Source of the DNA: Streptomyces cinnamoneus
GTDB lineage: Bacteria; Actinomycetota; Actinomycetes; Streptomycetales; Streptomycetaceae
DNA: 64,000 nucleotides
Direction of reading: 5' to 3'
NCBI RefSeq assembly: GCF_002939475.1
Contig: NZ_PKFQ01000001.1
Coordinates: 558,001 to 622,000, forward strand
Part shown: positions 8,130 through 17,792 of the stretch, piece after piece
Numbering within the stretch: the stretch's first letter is position 1
Layout: every line of letters begins with the position of its first letter
Made by a program: the position numbers and the translations under genes
Notes under the pieces: generated by a model
Database searches by the model: none
The model's input: only the letters and a program-made list of their open reading frames with translations
Told to the model about the DNA's origin: nothing

Positions 8130-8172
8130 CCGGCCCCGGCCGCTCCCCGCCGGGGGGTGTGGCCGGGGCCGG
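8130..8172. terminator. Bidirectional terminator hairpin
   Basis: CCGGCCCCGGCC (8130-8141) pairs perfectly with GGCCGGGGCCGG (8161-8172) around a 19-base loop that itself contains a CCCCG/CGGGG hairpin. It separates the convergent L25 gene and the erythromycin-esterase-like gene. Confidence 0.8.
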
Positions 8173-8192
8173 TCCGTGTCCGGTGCGCGCCG

Positions 8193-9548
8193 TCAGCCCA
8201 GGCGCCGGGCCGCCGTGACGCGGTGGAGGTGGATGAGGACGTCGTAGGAGGAGCCGAGCGCGACCGGGTGGAGCGGCTCCGGGTAGGCCGTGCCGATGTC
8301 ACGGCTGGGGCGGGCGGTGGCCAGCCAGGACCGGGCACCGGCGGGGGCGGTGCGCAGGTCGAGCAGGTAGTCCTCGCGGGACACCCGGTCCAGGGTGTGT
8401 TCGTTGCCGCCGGGTTCGGCCGGGCCGACCGTGCAGACCTCGATCTTCGACTCGTCCGGGTCGGTCGTGGCGTTGAACGACCCCTGGCCGAAGGACTGGC
8501 GGACGGCGAGGTAGCCCTTCCCGAGCTTCTCCCGCAGGAACGCCCCCTGCATCCTCGGGTAGTGCCCGGGGTCCTCGCTCTCGTACGCCACATGGGCGTT
8601 GTGCGCGGACAGCAGGACCTTGGAGCCGGTCCGCTCGTGCCACCAGGCGACGTTGGCGGCCATCGACTCGTCGCGGTGCCGCATCGCGCGGGCGACGTCC
8701 TGGGCGTCCTCCAGGTCGTAGGCGTACTCGTCGGCGGTCTGCGCGACGACCCGGGCGTGCTGGACGGCCAGGTCGAACGCGGCGCGGTCAGGGCCCGGCT
8801 GCTGCCGGCTCAGCAGGTCCAGGGCCCGGTGGGCCCGCTCGGCCATGTCGCGCCGCTCGGCCAGCGGCCGCTGGAGGTAGGCGCGCATGGCATCGCCCAC
8901 GCTCGTGCCGGGCGCGGGACGCTGGGCGCGGTAGAGCTCGGTGAAGCGCGGCAGGAGTGCGCGGTGGTGCGCCGCGACGTAGCGGGTGATCTCGTCGAAG
9001 ACCTGGGGGCCGGTGTAGCCGATGTCGTCGCCCACGAACTGGACCTTGCGGTCGTGGCGCGTGTTGTAGGCGCGCATCCACTCGATGAGGTCGAGGTACT
9101 CGCGGGTGTTCCAGAAGGTGTAGTCGCGCTGGAACTCCTCCTTCATGATCTGGCGCGCGTCGCCCTTGCCGTGGAGGACGTAGTCGTTGAGCCGCAGCCC
9201 GGTGCTCCAGGGGGCCTCCAGGGCGAAGGCGGTGAAGCCCTTCTCCTCGACGAGGTAGCGGAAGACCCGGTGCTTGTCGGTGAAGAACTCGTGCGAACTG
9301 TGGGTGGCCTCGCCCATGCCGACGACCGACGCGTCGCCGACCATGCGGCCCAGTGGCCTCAGGTCCCCGAGGTCGCCCAGGGGTTCGGTGGTACGCAGCG
9401 GGCTGGCGGCGCGGGCGAGGGCCTCGGCCGGGTCGTCCGCGCGGGGCCCCGCCTGGGCGGGCCCGGCGGCGGCGGTGAACGTCCCGAGGGACAGCAGCAG
9501 TGTGAGGAACAGCGCCGAGCGCCGGCGCCGGGGTCCTGTGGGTGACAT
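8193..9548 (-). CDS. Secreted erythromycin esterase family protein
   Basis: A 451-residue protein with an N-terminal signal peptide (RRRR, hydrophobic stretch, AQA-G cleavage near residue 33). The mature part matches the erythromycin esterase/EreA-like fold: VGMGEATHSSHEFF carries the Gly-Glu-x-x-His motif, followed by FALEAPWSTGLRLNDYV; downstream VQFVGDDIGY and SAHNAHVAYE are also family hallmarks. EreA and EreB hydrolyse the macrolide lactone, but most homologues are of unknown substrate, and an exported Streptomyces copy need not act on macrolides. The ATG at 9548 is chosen for the signal peptide. Divergent from the decarboxylase gene at 9741. Confidence 0.85.
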   Translation of the reverse strand: MSPTGPRRRRSALFLTLLLSLGTFTAAAGPAQAGPRADDPAEALARAASPLRTTEPLGDLGDLRPLGRMVGDASVVGMGEATHSSHEFFTDKHRVFRYLVEEKGFTAFALEAPWSTGLRLNDYVLHGKGDARQIMKEEFQRDYTFWNTREYLDLIEWMRAYNTRHDRKVQFVGDDIGYTGPQVFDEITRYVAAHHRALLPRFTELYRAQRPAPGTSVGDAMRAYLQRPLAERRDMAERAHRALDLLSRQQPGPDRAAFDLAVQHARVVAQTADEYAYDLEDAQDVARAMRHRDESMAANVAWWHERTGSKVLLSAHNAHVAYESEDPGHYPRMQGAFLREKLGKGYLAVRQSFGQGSFNATTDPDESKIEVCTVGPAEPGGNEHTLDRVSREDYLLDLRTAPAGARSWLATARPSRDIGTAYPEPLHPVALGSSYDVLIHLHRVTAARRLG

Positions 9549-9606
9549 GACCCGATGGTCGCGCGCCGGGCGGCCGGGGCACCATCCGGCGTCCCGCAGG
9601 GGCGGT

Positions 9607-9624
9607 GGTGGGGTCAGCCCCACC
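9607..9624. promoter_or_regulatory. Operator-like inverted repeat in divergent region
   Basis: GGTGGGG-TCAG-CCCCACC is a perfect 7-bp inverted repeat between the divergently transcribed esterase-like and glutamate decarboxylase genes. It could be an operator for either; no regulator is adjacent. Confidence 0.35.
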
Positions 9625-9740
9625 CGGGCCGGCGCGCCCCGGTGCGTCCGGGTGCCCGGCCCGCCCTCAGTCCGTATCGTCGCGTTCGCGAGGATCCGAC
9701 GAGCCGCACGCGGCGCACAGCGAGGGGTAGGCGGCGCACG

Positions 9741-11159
9741 ATGGCACTGCACCCGGGCAAGGACAACCGCACCGGCAGGCGCGGCTGGGCGCTCAACCCG
9801 TTCTACGGGGAGGCCGACCCGCTGGGTGCGGCGATGACCAGCGAGCCGCCGCGGTGGCGGCTGCCCTCGGGGCCGATGCCGTCGGACGCCGCCTACCAGT
9901 TCGTCCACGACGAGCTGATGCTGGACGGCAACGCCCGGCAGAACCTGGCGACCTTCGTCACCACGTGGATGGAGCCGCAGGCCGGGGTGCTGATGTCCGA
10001 GTGCCGCGACAAGAACATGATCGACAAGGACGAGTACCCGCGCACGGCCGAGCTGGAGCGGCGGTGCGTGGCGATGCTCGCCGACCTGTGGCGGGCTCCC
10101 GACCCCGCCTCGGCGGTGGGCTGTTCGACCACCGGGTCGAGCGAGGCCTGCATGCTCGCCGGCCTGGCCTTCAAGCGCCGCTGGGCGCTCGCCAACGCCG
10201 GCCGCTACCCGTCGGCCGACGCCCGGCCGAATCTGGTGATGGGCGCCAACGTCCAGGTGTGCTGGGAGAAGTTCTGCAACTTCTGGGAGGTGGAGGCGCG
10301 TCAGGTGCCGCTGGAGGGTGACCGGTTCCACCTCGACCCCGAGGCCGCCGCGCGGCTGTGCGACGAGAACACGATCGGCGTCGTGGCCGTCCTCGGCTCG
10401 ACCTTCGACGGGTCGTACGAGCCCGTCGCCGAGCTCTGCGCCGCCCTGGACGCGCTCCAGGAGCGGACGGGCCTGGACGTCCCCGTCCACGTCGACGGCG
10501 CGTCGGGGGCGATGGTCGCCCCGTTCCTCGACGAGGACCTGGCGTGGGACTTCCGGCTGCCGCGCGTGGCGTCGGTCAACGCCTCGGGGCACAAGTACGG
10601 GCTGGTGTACCCGGGGGTGGGCTGGGCGCTGTGGCGCGACCAGCGGGCGCTTCCCGAGGAGCTGGTCTTCCGGGTCAACTACCTGGGCGGCGACATGCCG
10701 ACCTTCGCCCTGAACTTCTCCCGTCCGGGCGCTCAGGTGGCGGCGCAGTACTACACCTTCCTGCGGCTGGGCCGCGAGGGCTACCGCGCGGTGCAGCAGA
10801 ACGCCCGGGACGTGGCGTGCACGCTGTCCTCCCGGATCGCGGATTTCGGCGACTTCCGCCTGCTCACGCGGGGCGACCAGCTGCCGGTCTTCGCCTTCAC
10901 GACGGCCGGAGGCGTCGACGCGTACGACGTCTTCGACGTCTCGCGGCGGCTGCGGGAGCGCGGGTGGCTCGTCCCGGCGTACACCATGCCACCGCACCGT
11001 GAGGACCTTGCCGTGCTGCGGATCGTCTGCCGCAACGGCTTCTCGCTGGACCTCGCCGAGCTGTTCCTGTCCGACCTGGAGGCGCTGCTGCCGGAACTGC
11101 GACGCCAGCCGGGACCGCTGGGACGGCCGGAGACGGTGGCCACGGCGTTCCACCACTAG
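9741..11159 (+). CDS. gadB: Glutamate decarboxylase
   Basis: A 472-residue PLP-dependent group II decarboxylase converting L-glutamate to GABA with proton consumption. The PLP lysine is K285 in NASGHKYG and the cofactor aspartate is in HVDGASG (250-256); [10 protein letters not shown] near residue 128 is the expected phosphate-binding loop, and [10 protein letters not shown] (residues 64-73) is a typical GAD stretch. Length matches bacterial GadB. The ATG at 9741 is preceded by a weak purine-rich AGGGGTAGG. The alcohol dehydrogenase gene follows after 73 bp on the same strand. No GABA antiporter gene is nearby, so it need not belong to a classical acid-resistance system. Confidence 0.93.
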   Translation: MALHPGKDNRTGRRGWALNPFYGEADPLGAAMTSEPPRWRLPSGPMPSDAAYQFVHDELMLDGNARQNLATFVTTWMEPQAGVLMSECRDKNMIDKDEYPRTAELERRCVAMLADLWRAPDPASAVGCSTTGSSEACMLAGLAFKRRWALANAGRYPSADARPNLVMGANVQVCWEKFCNFWEVEARQVPLEGDRFHLDPEAAARLCDENTIGVVAVLGSTFDGSYEPVAELCAALDALQERTGLDVPVHVDGASGAMVAPFLDEDLAWDFRLPRVASVNASGHKYGLVYPGVGWALWRDQRALPEELVFRVNYLGGDMPTFALNFSRPGAQVAAQYYTFLRLGREGYRAVQQNARDVACTLSSRIADFGDFRLLTRGDQLPVFAFTTAGGVDAYDVFDVSRRLRERGWLVPAYTMPPHREDLAVLRIVCRNGFSLDLAELFLSDLEALLPELRRQPGPLGRPETVATAFHH

Positions 11160-11232
11160 GGGGTGTGCCCTGCGGCCTTGCCGCGCGGCGTGCGACGGCG
11201 CACCGTGGAAGCGACGAGCGGAGGTGAGGGCG

Positions 11233-12270
11233 ATGGACGTGCCTCCGGTGACGTGGGGGTGGGTGGTCGAGCGGACCGCGCCCGCCGCGGAGCGGCCCCT
11301 GCGCCGCGTGGAGCGCCCGATCGGGCCCCTCGGGCCGCACGACCTGCTGCTCGCGGTGCGGGCTTGCGGGGTGTGCCGCACGGACCTGCACCTGGCCGAG
11401 GGGGACCTGGCGCCGCGCGTGCCCCGCTGCACGCCGGGCCACGAGATCGTCGGCCGGGTGCTGGCGGTGGGGCCCGAGGTCCGCGGTTTCGCGCCCGGCG
11501 GCCGGGCCGGCGCCGCCTGGCTGGCGGGCACCTGCGGCGGCTGCCGGTACTGCCGGGCGGGCCGGGAGAACCTGTGCCCGCGCTCGCGCTACACGGGCTG
11601 GGACGTGCACGGCGGCTACGCGGCCCACGCGGTGGCCGACGCGCGCTTCGCCTACGCGCTGCCCGAGGGCCCCGCCGACGAGGAGCTGGCGCCGCTGTTG
11701 TGCGCGGGCATCATCGGCTACCGCGCGCTGGAGCGGGCGGCCCTGCCGCCCGGTGGACGGCTCGGCGTGTACGGGTTCGGCGCCTCGGCACACCTGACGG
11801 CGCAGCTGGCGATCGCCCGGGGTGCCGTCGTCCACGTGCTGACCCGGGGCGAGGCGGCCCGGCGGCTGGCTTTGGACCTGGGGGCGGCGTCGGCGGGCGA
11901 CGCCCGGGACGCTCCCCCGGAGCCGCTCGACTCGGCGATCCTCTTCGCGCCCGTGGGCGACCTGGTGCCGGTGGCCCTGGAGGCGCTCGACCGCGGGGGC
12001 ACCCTCGCGGTTGCCGGCATCCACCTGACCGACATCCCGGCGCTGACCTACCGGCGCCATCTGTTCCAGGAGCGCACCCTGCGCAGTGTCACCGCCAACA
12101 CCCGGGCCGACGGCCGGGCCTACCTCGCCGAGGCGGCCCGGCACCGGCCCGTCGTCCATGTGCGGCCCTATCCGATGAGCCGGGCCGGCGACGCGCTGGC
12201 GGACCTGGCGACCGGTCGCGTCACCGGGGCCGCCGTCCTGGTGGCGGACGACGGCCCGCCACCGATGTGA
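11233..12270 (+). CDS. Zinc-dependent alcohol dehydrogenase (MDR family)
   Basis: A 345-residue medium-chain dehydrogenase. Catalytic zinc residues are visible in CGVCRTDLH and PGHEIVG; structural zinc is given by the four cysteines in CGGCRYC...C near residues 96-110. The cofactor site reads [10 protein letters not shown] rather than the usual GxGxxG, which still fits an NAD(P) Rossmann loop. The family oxidises alcohols or reduces aldehydes; substrate unknown. The ATG at 11233 follows GAGGTGAGGG. It may be co-transcribed with the glutamate decarboxylase and converges on the L,D-transpeptidase gene with only 7 bases between stops. Confidence 0.88.
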   Translation: MDVPPVTWGWVVERTAPAAERPLRRVERPIGPLGPHDLLLAVRACGVCRTDLHLAEGDLAPRVPRCTPGHEIVGRVLAVGPEVRGFAPGGRAGAAWLAGTCGGCRYCRAGRENLCPRSRYTGWDVHGGYAAHAVADARFAYALPEGPADEELAPLLCAGIIGYRALERAALPPGGRLGVYGFGASAHLTAQLAIARGAVVHVLTRGEAARRLALDLGAASAGDARDAPPEPLDSAILFAPVGDLVPVALEALDRGGTLAVAGIHLTDIPALTYRRHLFQERTLRSVTANTRADGRAYLAEAARHRPVVHVRPYPMSRAGDALADLATGRVTGAAVLVADDGPPPM

Positions 12271-12277
12271 CGTTCCA

Positions 12278-12988
12278 TCAGGTGCCGGGCTTGCTGCCGT
12301 AGACGTACACGTCGTCGCCGTTCTTCAGCAGCGACCAGTACTTCTTGGCGTCGGCCCGCCGCATGTTCACGCAGCCGTGCGAGCCGGGGGCCGACCAGAC
12401 GCTGCCGTCGATGGCGTGGAAGGCCTGCCCGCCGTCGAAGAACTGGCTGTACGGCATGCGGACCTTGTAGAGCGTCGACCAGTGGTCGACGCTCCGCCAG
12501 TAGACCCGCTTGAGCCCGGTGCGCGTCTCGTAGCCGTCACGCCCGGACCGTATCGGCACGGGGCCGAACTTCAGCCTGGACCCGTCCTGTATCCAGCTCA
12601 GCTGGCGGGTCAGGTCGACGCAGGCGACGCGCCCCTTGTCGACGGGGCACTTGCCGGCGGCGTTGGGACGGTCGCCGGCACTCCGCTGCTTGCCGACGAG
12701 GTCCATCACGGACCAGGTCACCGGTCCGGCGTAGCCGATCGCCGGGCTGATGCCGTGGTCGAGCTGGAAGGCCCGGATGGCCCGGCAGTCGGCGGCCGAC
12801 TGCCGGCCGTCCACCGTTCTGCCCAGGAACCGTTCCGCGTTCTTCTGGAAGGGGCCGGTTCCGGCGGTGCACGAGGAGGGGGCCGCCTGCGCGGTTCCCC
12901 CCAGCGCCACCGTCAGGGGGACGGTCAGGCACGCCGCCCCGAGAAGCACGCCGAGCCGGCGTGCCGTCTTGCTCGGTGAACTTGTCAT
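12278..12988 (-). CDS. Secreted L,D-transpeptidase (YkuD family)
   Basis: A 236-residue exported cell-wall enzyme. Residues 1-36 form a signal peptide ending AQA-A. Residues about 45-95 resemble a peptidoglycan-binding domain. The C-terminal catalytic domain has the YkuD motif with catalytic C206 in SHGCVNM and H191 in FHAIDG. L,D-transpeptidases make 3-3 cross-links between stem peptides in peptidoglycan. The ATG at 12988 gives a normal signal peptide; an upstream in-frame start at 13057 would add 23 residues. It is divergent from the MFS exporter whose promoter carries a SoxR-type box. Confidence 0.88.
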   Translation of the reverse strand: MTSSPSKTARRLGVLLGAACLTVPLTVALGGTAQAAPSSCTAGTGPFQKNAERFLGRTVDGRQSAADCRAIRAFQLDHGISPAIGYAGPVTWSVMDLVGKQRSAGDRPNAAGKCPVDKGRVACVDLTRQLSWIQDGSRLKFGPVPIRSGRDGYETRTGLKRVYWRSVDHWSTLYKVRMPYSQFFDGGQAFHAIDGSVWSAPGSHGCVNMRRADAKKYWSLLKNGDDVYVYGSKPGT

Positions 12989-13069
12989 GAACGATATGAC
13001 AGCGCCCGGCTTCCTTTGGTTGCGTTCCCACCCTCCTCGCACGGGCTTTCCAGCCACCCACGACGCCCC

Positions 13070-13100
13070 TTGACCTCAAGTCAACTTGAGGTCATACGTT
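13070..13100 (+). promoter_or_regulatory. SoxR/MerR-type operator-promoter of the MFS exporter
   Basis: TGACCTCAAGT (13071-13081) and ACTTGAGGTCA (13084-13094) form a perfect 11-bp inverted repeat with a 2-base centre. The core CCTCAAGTCAACTTGAGG differs by one base from the classical SoxR box. It lies inside a promoter with -35 TTGACC (13070-13075) and -10 TACGTT (13095-13100) separated by 19 bases, the overlong spacing that MerR-family activators correct. It points at the MFS gene 40 bases downstream. No MerR-family gene is present in the window, so the regulator acts in trans. Confidence 0.8.
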
Positions 13101-13139
13101 CTTCACCGAGGCACACCGCACACCAGGGGGACCGCCGCC

Positions 13140-14636
13140 ATGACTCTCGCATCCGCTGCCGAAGCGGACCGTTCGACACCCGTCCGGGGCCTTCGGCCCG
13201 TTTCCGGCAAGGCGCCGTCCCCGGCGAAGGCGGACTCCCGGCGCTGGTGGGGCCTGGCCGTCCTCGGCCTCTCCCAGCTGATCGTCCTGCTGGACAGCAC
13301 GGTCGTGAACATCGCCCTGCCCTCCGCGCAGGCCGACCTGGGCATGGACGACGGCGCCCGGCAGTGGGTCGTCACCTCCTACGCCCTCGCGTTCGGCGGC
13401 CTCCTGCTGCTGGGCGGCCGGATCGCGGACCTGGTGGGCCGCAAGCGGGCCTTCCTCATCGGCGTGGCCGGCTTCGGCGCGGCCTCCGCGCTCGCGGGGG
13501 CCGCGCCCTCGCCGGGCGTGCTGTTCGCCGGGCGGGCCCTGCAGGGGGCGTTCGGGGCACTGCTCGCGCCGTCCGCCATGTCCCTGCTGACGACCACGTT
13601 CACCGACCCCAGGGAGCGCGGCAAGGCGTTCGGGATCTTCGGGGCCATCGCCGGGGCCGGGGCCGCAGCCGGACTGATCCTGGGCGGGGTGCTCACCCAG
13701 TACCTCGACTGGCGCTGGTGCATGTACGTGGCCGTGCCCGTCGAGGTCGTCGTCCTCGTCGGTGCGGTCCTCCTCCTGGACGACCCCGCCGGGCGCGCCG
13801 GGGGCCGGCTGGACCTCATGGGGGCCGCCTTGGGCTCGGGCGGTCTGGTCGCGATCGTCTACGGCTGCGCCGAGGCCGAGTCGCGCGGGTGGGGCGGCAC
13901 GGTGGTGCCGTCGCTGCTGGCCGGCGGCGCGCTGCTCCTGGCCCTGTTCGTCCTGTGGCAGGCCCGCTCCCCGCACCCGCTGCTGCCGCTGCGCGTGGTG
14001 CGTGACCGGCGGCGGGCGGGCGCCTTCCTGCTCGCGGGCCTCTCACCGGTGGCCACGTTCGGGATGTTCCTGTTCATGACCTACTACTTCCAGGTCGTCC
14101 AGGGGTACTCCGCCGTGCGAACGGGGCTTGCGTTCCTGCCCCTGACGGCTTCCGTCGTCGTGGGTTCCACGCAGATAGCCGCCCGGCTGGTGCCCTTCGT
14201 GGCTCCCCGCCTGGTCGTGGTGCCGGGCCTGCTGCTGGGCGCCTCGGGGATGCTCGTGCTCAGCCACGTCGAGGCCGGCTCGTCGTACGCCGCCCACGTG
14301 CTGCCGGGGCTGGTGCTCACCGGCCTGGGCATGGGCGCCACGATGATGACGGTCATGGCCACCGCCACGGCGGGCGCGCCGCCCCGCGACGCCGGGGTCA
14401 CCTCGGCGATGGTCAGCACGGCCCAGCAGACGGGCGCGGCCATCGGCACGTCGGTCCTCAACACCCTGGCGGCCGGCGAGACGGCCGCCTACCTCGCCGG
14501 CCACCCGGGCGCCCGTGCCGAGGCCACCGTGCACGGCTTCACCACCTCCCTGGGCTGGGTCGCGGTCCTGCTGGTCCTCGCCGCCGCCCTCGCCGCCGCC
14601 CTGCTGACCCGGCCCCGCGAGCGCGCCGCCGGGTGA
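13140..14636 (+). CDS. MFS transporter, DHA2 drug/H+ antiporter family
   Basis: A 498-residue protein with about 14 membrane segments and the DHA2 signature set: LDSTVVNIALPSAQ in TM1 (motif D1), GGRIADLVGRKR between TM2 and TM3 (motif A) and the antiporter-type glycine-rich segment in TM5 (motif C region, GAIAGAGAAAGLILGG). Such pumps export quinones, dyes and antibiotics. The ATG at 13140 follows AGGGGG. The SoxR-type box upstream suggests induction by redox-active compounds, consistent with a detoxification exporter. It converges on the Mrp operon with 16 bases between stops. Confidence 0.9.
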   Translation: MTLASAAEADRSTPVRGLRPVSGKAPSPAKADSRRWWGLAVLGLSQLIVLLDSTVVNIALPSAQADLGMDDGARQWVVTSYALAFGGLLLLGGRIADLVGRKRAFLIGVAGFGAASALAGAAPSPGVLFAGRALQGAFGALLAPSAMSLLTTTFTDPRERGKAFGIFGAIAGAGAAAGLILGGVLTQYLDWRWCMYVAVPVEVVVLVGAVLLLDDPAGRAGGRLDLMGAALGSGGLVAIVYGCAEAESRGWGGTVVPSLLAGGALLLALFVLWQARSPHPLLPLRVVRDRRRAGAFLLAGLSPVATFGMFLFMTYYFQVVQGYSAVRTGLAFLPLTASVVVGSTQIAARLVPFVAPRLVVVPGLLLGASGMLVLSHVEAGSSYAAHVLPGLVLTGLGMGATMMTVMATATAGAPPRDAGVTSAMVSTAQQTGAAIGTSVLNTLAAGETAAYLAGHPGARAEATVHGFTTSLGWVAVLLVLAAALAAALLTRPRERAAG

Positions 14637-14652
14637 CGACGCCGACGGCCGT

Positions 14653-16446
14653 TCACCACGCCGGCCACCAGGTCAGCAGGGACAGCAGGCCGACGCCCGC
14701 CACCGTCCAGGCCACGTAGTCGCCGACGTGACCGGAGTGCAGCCGCCGCAGCGGCGCGCTCCACCCGCCGGCCGGGACCCACCGGCGCACGGCGGCCAGC
14801 GCGAGCGCGCACGCCAGCGCCGCGGAGAGCAGGCCGAGGCCCACGCCGGACACCGTCCACCAGGCGTGGGCCTCGGCCGTCGGTCCTCCGGCCGGGCCGC
14901 CGAGCACCGTGGCGGCATAGGCGGCGTGATCGGTCAGGCCCCGCGCGGCGGCGGCCGCGCCCCGGGCGAGAGCCGGCACCGTGCCCACGGCGAGCGCGCC
15001 GGCCAGCAGCAGGGCGGGCACCGCGACCATCGGCGGGGGCGGCAGCCGGAGCCGGCGGCCGGTCTCGGGCTCCTCGTCGTCGCCCGTGGTCTCCGGCTCC
15101 GCGGAGCCCGCCTCCTCACCTCCGCCGTCCCCCGCGCCGAGGAAGACCCGCGCCGCGACCCGCAGCACCGCCCCGCCGGTCACGGCCGACACCAGCACGA
15201 ACAGCGCCGGCAGCCACGGGGACTGCTCCTCGACGAGCGCCTTGCCCAGGCCCGTGCCGAAGGGCGGAAGGCCCGCCAGCGCCAGCCCCCCGGCGGCGAA
15301 CAGCAGCCCGACGCCCCGTATGTCCCGCCCCCGCCCGTGCAGTTCCCACTCGTCGACGCTGCCGCACCGGTCCAGCAGGATCCCGGCGCAGCCGAAGAGG
15401 GCGGCCTTGGCGCCCGCGTGCCCCAGCACGTACACGCAGGTGCCCGCGGTGCCCTCCGGGGTCAGCAGGGCGACGCCCGTCAGGAAGAGCCCGGTGTGGG
15501 CCACCGTGGAGAAGGCGAGCAGCCGCTTCACGTGCCGCTGCTGCCAGCACATCACCGCCCCCACCAGCGCGGTCGTCACGCCCAGGACGAGCAGCGCCCC
15601 CCGGACCGTCGCCGCCGGGACCCCGCCGGGACCGGCGAACACGGCCGTGTGGACGCGCGCGACTCCGTAGACGCCCGTCTCCACCATGACGCCCGACAAC
15701 AGCAGGCACACCGGTGTGGGCGCCACGGCGTGGGCGTCGGGCAGCCAGAAGTGGAAGGGCACGGCCGCCGCCTTGACCAGGAGCCCGGTGAGGGTCAGGA
15801 CGAACGCGGCGACCACCAGGGCGTCCGGCCCGGGGGACGCGTCCAGGGCCCGCCCGGTCTGGGCCATGCCCAGCTCCCCCGTGCGGGCGTAGAGCAGGGC
15901 GATGCCCGTCAGCATGGCGTAGCCGCCGAGGGAGTTGACGAACGCGAAGTTCACGGCACCCTGCACGGCCCGCGCGTCCTCCACGCGGTAGCCGGTCAGC
16001 GCGTAGCCGACGACGCCCATCAGCTCGAAGTAGACGAAGGCGTCGAAGAGGTCGCCGTTGAGCGCGAAGGCGCACAGGCCCGCCTGGAAGAGCAGGATCA
16101 GGGCCGGGTAGGCGCCCGCGTGGCCGCGCGGCGGCTCGTCGAAGTAGTGCCAGGAGTAGACCTGCACGGCGAGGACGAGCAGCGAGGCGAGGACGACGAG
16201 GCCCAGGCCCGCCCGGTCGCCCACGAGCACGATGCCGACGCCCTGTCCGCCCACCGGCCGCCAGTCGCCGGCCCAGACCACGGCGGTGCCCCGGGTGAGG
16301 GCGACCAGCGCGAGCGCGGCGGAGACCGCCGCGCACAGCAGGCCCGCCGTCTCCGCGACCGGCCGCGGCACCCTGCGCCCGGCCCCGACCAGGACGGCGG
16401 CGCCGAGCAGCGGCACGGCCACGATCAGCGGAATCAGCCGGTCCAT
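14653..16446 (-). CDS. mrpD: Mrp antiporter subunit D-like (proton-conducting NuoL/M/N family)
   Basis: A 597-residue membrane protein of the complex I antiporter-like family and the only full-size antiporter subunit in this operon. The key glutamate (E141 in [11 protein letters not shown]) and lysine (K225 in [18 protein letters not shown]) of the proton pathway are present. Compared with about 500 residues in typical MrpD, it has a hydrophilic Glu/Thr-rich insertion near residues 440-470 and an extra hydrophobic C-terminal part with about three segments. Last gene of the operon; starts 4 bases after the subunit C stop. Mrp complexes export Na+ or other monovalent cations in exchange for protons. 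Confidence 0.87.
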   Translation of the reverse strand: MDRLIPLIVAVPLLGAAVLVGAGRRVPRPVAETAGLLCAAVSAALALVALTRGTAVVWAGDWRPVGGQGVGIVLVGDRAGLGLVVLASLLVLAVQVYSWHYFDEPPRGHAGAYPALILLFQAGLCAFALNGDLFDAFVYFELMGVVGYALTGYRVEDARAVQGAVNFAFVNSLGGYAMLTGIALLYARTGELGMAQTGRALDASPGPDALVVAAFVLTLTGLLVKAAAVPFHFWLPDAHAVAPTPVCLLLSGVMVETGVYGVARVHTAVFAGPGGVPAATVRGALLVLGVTTALVGAVMCWQQRHVKRLLAFSTVAHTGLFLTGVALLTPEGTAGTCVYVLGHAGAKAALFGCAGILLDRCGSVDEWELHGRGRDIRGVGLLFAAGGLALAGLPPFGTGLGKALVEEQSPWLPALFVLVSAVTGGAVLRVAARVFLGAGDGGGEEAGSAEPETTGDDEEPETGRRLRLPPPPMVAVPALLLAGALAVGTVPALARGAAAAARGLTDHAAYAATVLGGPAGGPTAEAHAWWTVSGVGLGLLSAALACALALAAVRRWVPAGGWSAPLRRLHSGHVGDYVAWTVAGVGLLSLLTWWPAW

Positions 16447-16450
16447 CCGG

Positions 16451-16795
16451 TCAGCCCTTCAGCTCGGACAGCTCGTCGGGGTCGACGGTCCCGTGGCGCT
16501 TCTCGACCTGGACCACGAGGGACAGCAGCAGCGCGGTCACGGTCGCGCCGACGACGACGTCGGTGAGGGCGAGGGCCTGGACGACCGGGTCGACGACGCG
16601 GGTGCCGACGGGAATGTCGGAGAACACCGGTGCGGTGCCGCCGCGGCGGTAGCCGACGGCCAGCAGCAGGACGTAGGTAGCGGACTGGGTCACGGACAGG
16701 CAGCCGACGGCGTGCACGAGGTTGCGGCTGGTGGCCATGCCGTAGACGCCGACGAGGAACACCCACGCGGCGGTCAGGTAGGGCAGGACGTTCAC
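16451..16795 (-). CDS. mrpC: Mrp antiporter subunit C (NuoK-like)
   Basis: A 114-residue NuoK/MnhC protein with three membrane segments. Typical features are the conserved [16 protein letters not shown] segment in the third helix and the charged C-terminal tail. The start is a GTG overlapping the MrpB stop (GTGA). It is the usual partner of MrpB and MrpD in the cation/proton antiporter complex. Confidence 0.88.
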   Translation of the reverse strand: MNVLPYLTAAWVFLVGVYGMATSRNLVHAVGCLSVTQSATYVLLLAVGYRRGGTAPVFSDIPVGTRVVDPVVQALALTDVVVGATVTALLLSLVVQVEKRHGTVDPDELSELKG

Positions 16796-17535
16796 CCTCC
16801 GGCCTCCTCGTCCTCGGTGATCTCGATGGCCTGGGTGAGGAAGTGGGCCAGCAGGACGACGACGCCGGCGGCGACCTCCACTCCGACGGCGGCGTTGAGC
16901 AGGGGCACGGTGCCGCCGGACGCCATGGTGTTGAAGGTGCCGTGCGGCAGGGTGTTAGCCAGGTAGGCCGAGCCGGCGAGCAGGCCCGCCCCGCCGAGCA
17001 GGACGTAGGCGGCCTCCCCGGCGCCGTCGGCCAGTTCGTAGAGGCCCACGGGGCGCAGGCGTTCCAGCGCGCGGTAGTCGACGCCGATGTAGAGCAGGTG
17101 CAGGGCGGTGGCGACGACGACTCCGCCCTGGAAGCCGCCGCCCGGGCTGAGCTGGCCGTGGGCGATGACGTAGAGACCGATGAGCAGGGCGCCGGGCAGC
17201 AGCAGGGTGCCGTAGCGGCGCAGGGCGGAGGGCACGGGCGCGGGCTGCGGCGGCACCCGGTGCTCGTCGCGGGCGCGGCGCAGGAGGACGACCGTGGCGA
17301 GGACGGAGGCGAAGAGGATGGACTCCTCGCCGAGGGTGTCGAAGGCGCGCTGGTCGAAGTTGACGGAGGAGACCGTGTTCGCGGTGTGCTGCCGCAGGGC
17401 GGCCGCCACGGCCCGGTCGCCGTAGGGATGGCTCTCGCCGCCGAAGCGCGGCAGCCTCAGGCAGGCGGCCACCAGCAGCGCGGCCACGACCGCCAGACCC
17501 GCGGCCAGCGTCCACAGACGGGCCCGGCGCCTCAC
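16792..17535 (-). CDS. mrpB: Mrp antiporter subunit B with N-terminal MbhE-like part
   Basis: A 247-residue protein. Residues about 1-70 form one membrane helix and a periplasmic stretch with SSVNFDQRAFDTLGEESILFAS, characteristic of MbhE (the last part of MrpA in seven-gene systems). Residues about 100-240 carry MnhB features, LYVIAHGQLSPGGGFQGGVV. The GTG at 17535 overlaps the upstream stop and is preferred to longer readings. Thus the MrpA C-terminal module is joined to MrpB here. Confidence 0.85.
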   Translation of the reverse strand: MRRRARLWTLAAGLAVVAALLVAACLRLPRFGGESHPYGDRAVAAALRQHTANTVSSVNFDQRAFDTLGEESILFASVLATVVLLRRARDEHRVPPQPAPVPSALRRYGTLLLPGALLIGLYVIAHGQLSPGGGFQGGVVVATALHLLYIGVDYRALERLRPVGLYELADGAGEAAYVLLGGAGLLAGSAYLANTLPHGTFNTMASGGTVPLLNAAVGVEVAAGVVVLLAHFLTQAIEITEDEEAGG

Positions 17536-17792
17536 TCGCGGCGCTTCCGGCGCCGGACCTTCCGTACCGTCAGCAGGATCATCAGCGGGGTCACCGCCGA
17601 GCCGACGCCCAGCTGGGACAGTGCGACGTCGGGGGCCTGGAGGACGGTGAACAGCAGGGCGAGGCACAGGCCCAGCAGGGACAGGACGACGGCTTGGCGC
17701 GCCGGCTCACGGTTGAGGACGGCGGCCGTGGCGGCGGTCGCGACGAGCAGCAGGGCGAGGGCGAGGAGCAGGTCGTCGAGGGCCTCACGCAC
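17532..17792 (-). CDS. MbhD/DUF4040 subunit of Mrp complex
   Basis: An 86-residue membrane protein with three helices. It matches the DUF4040/MbhD module (FTVLQAPDVALSQLGVGSA), which normally forms part of the MrpA C-terminal region, but is encoded here as a separate gene. GTG start, overlapping the upstream FG gene by 8 bases and the MrpB start by 4. Confidence 0.85.
   Translation of the reverse strand: MREALDDLLLALALLLVATAATAAVLNREPARQAVVLSLLGLCLALLFTVLQAPDVALSQLGVGSAVTPLMILLTVRKVRRRKRRE

Noticed and set aside
9549..11531. Long N-terminal extension of the esterase-like gene on the minus strand
   Set aside because: The extension is antisense to the decarboxylase and would remove the signal peptide from the N-terminus; the ATG at 9548 gives a standard exported protein.
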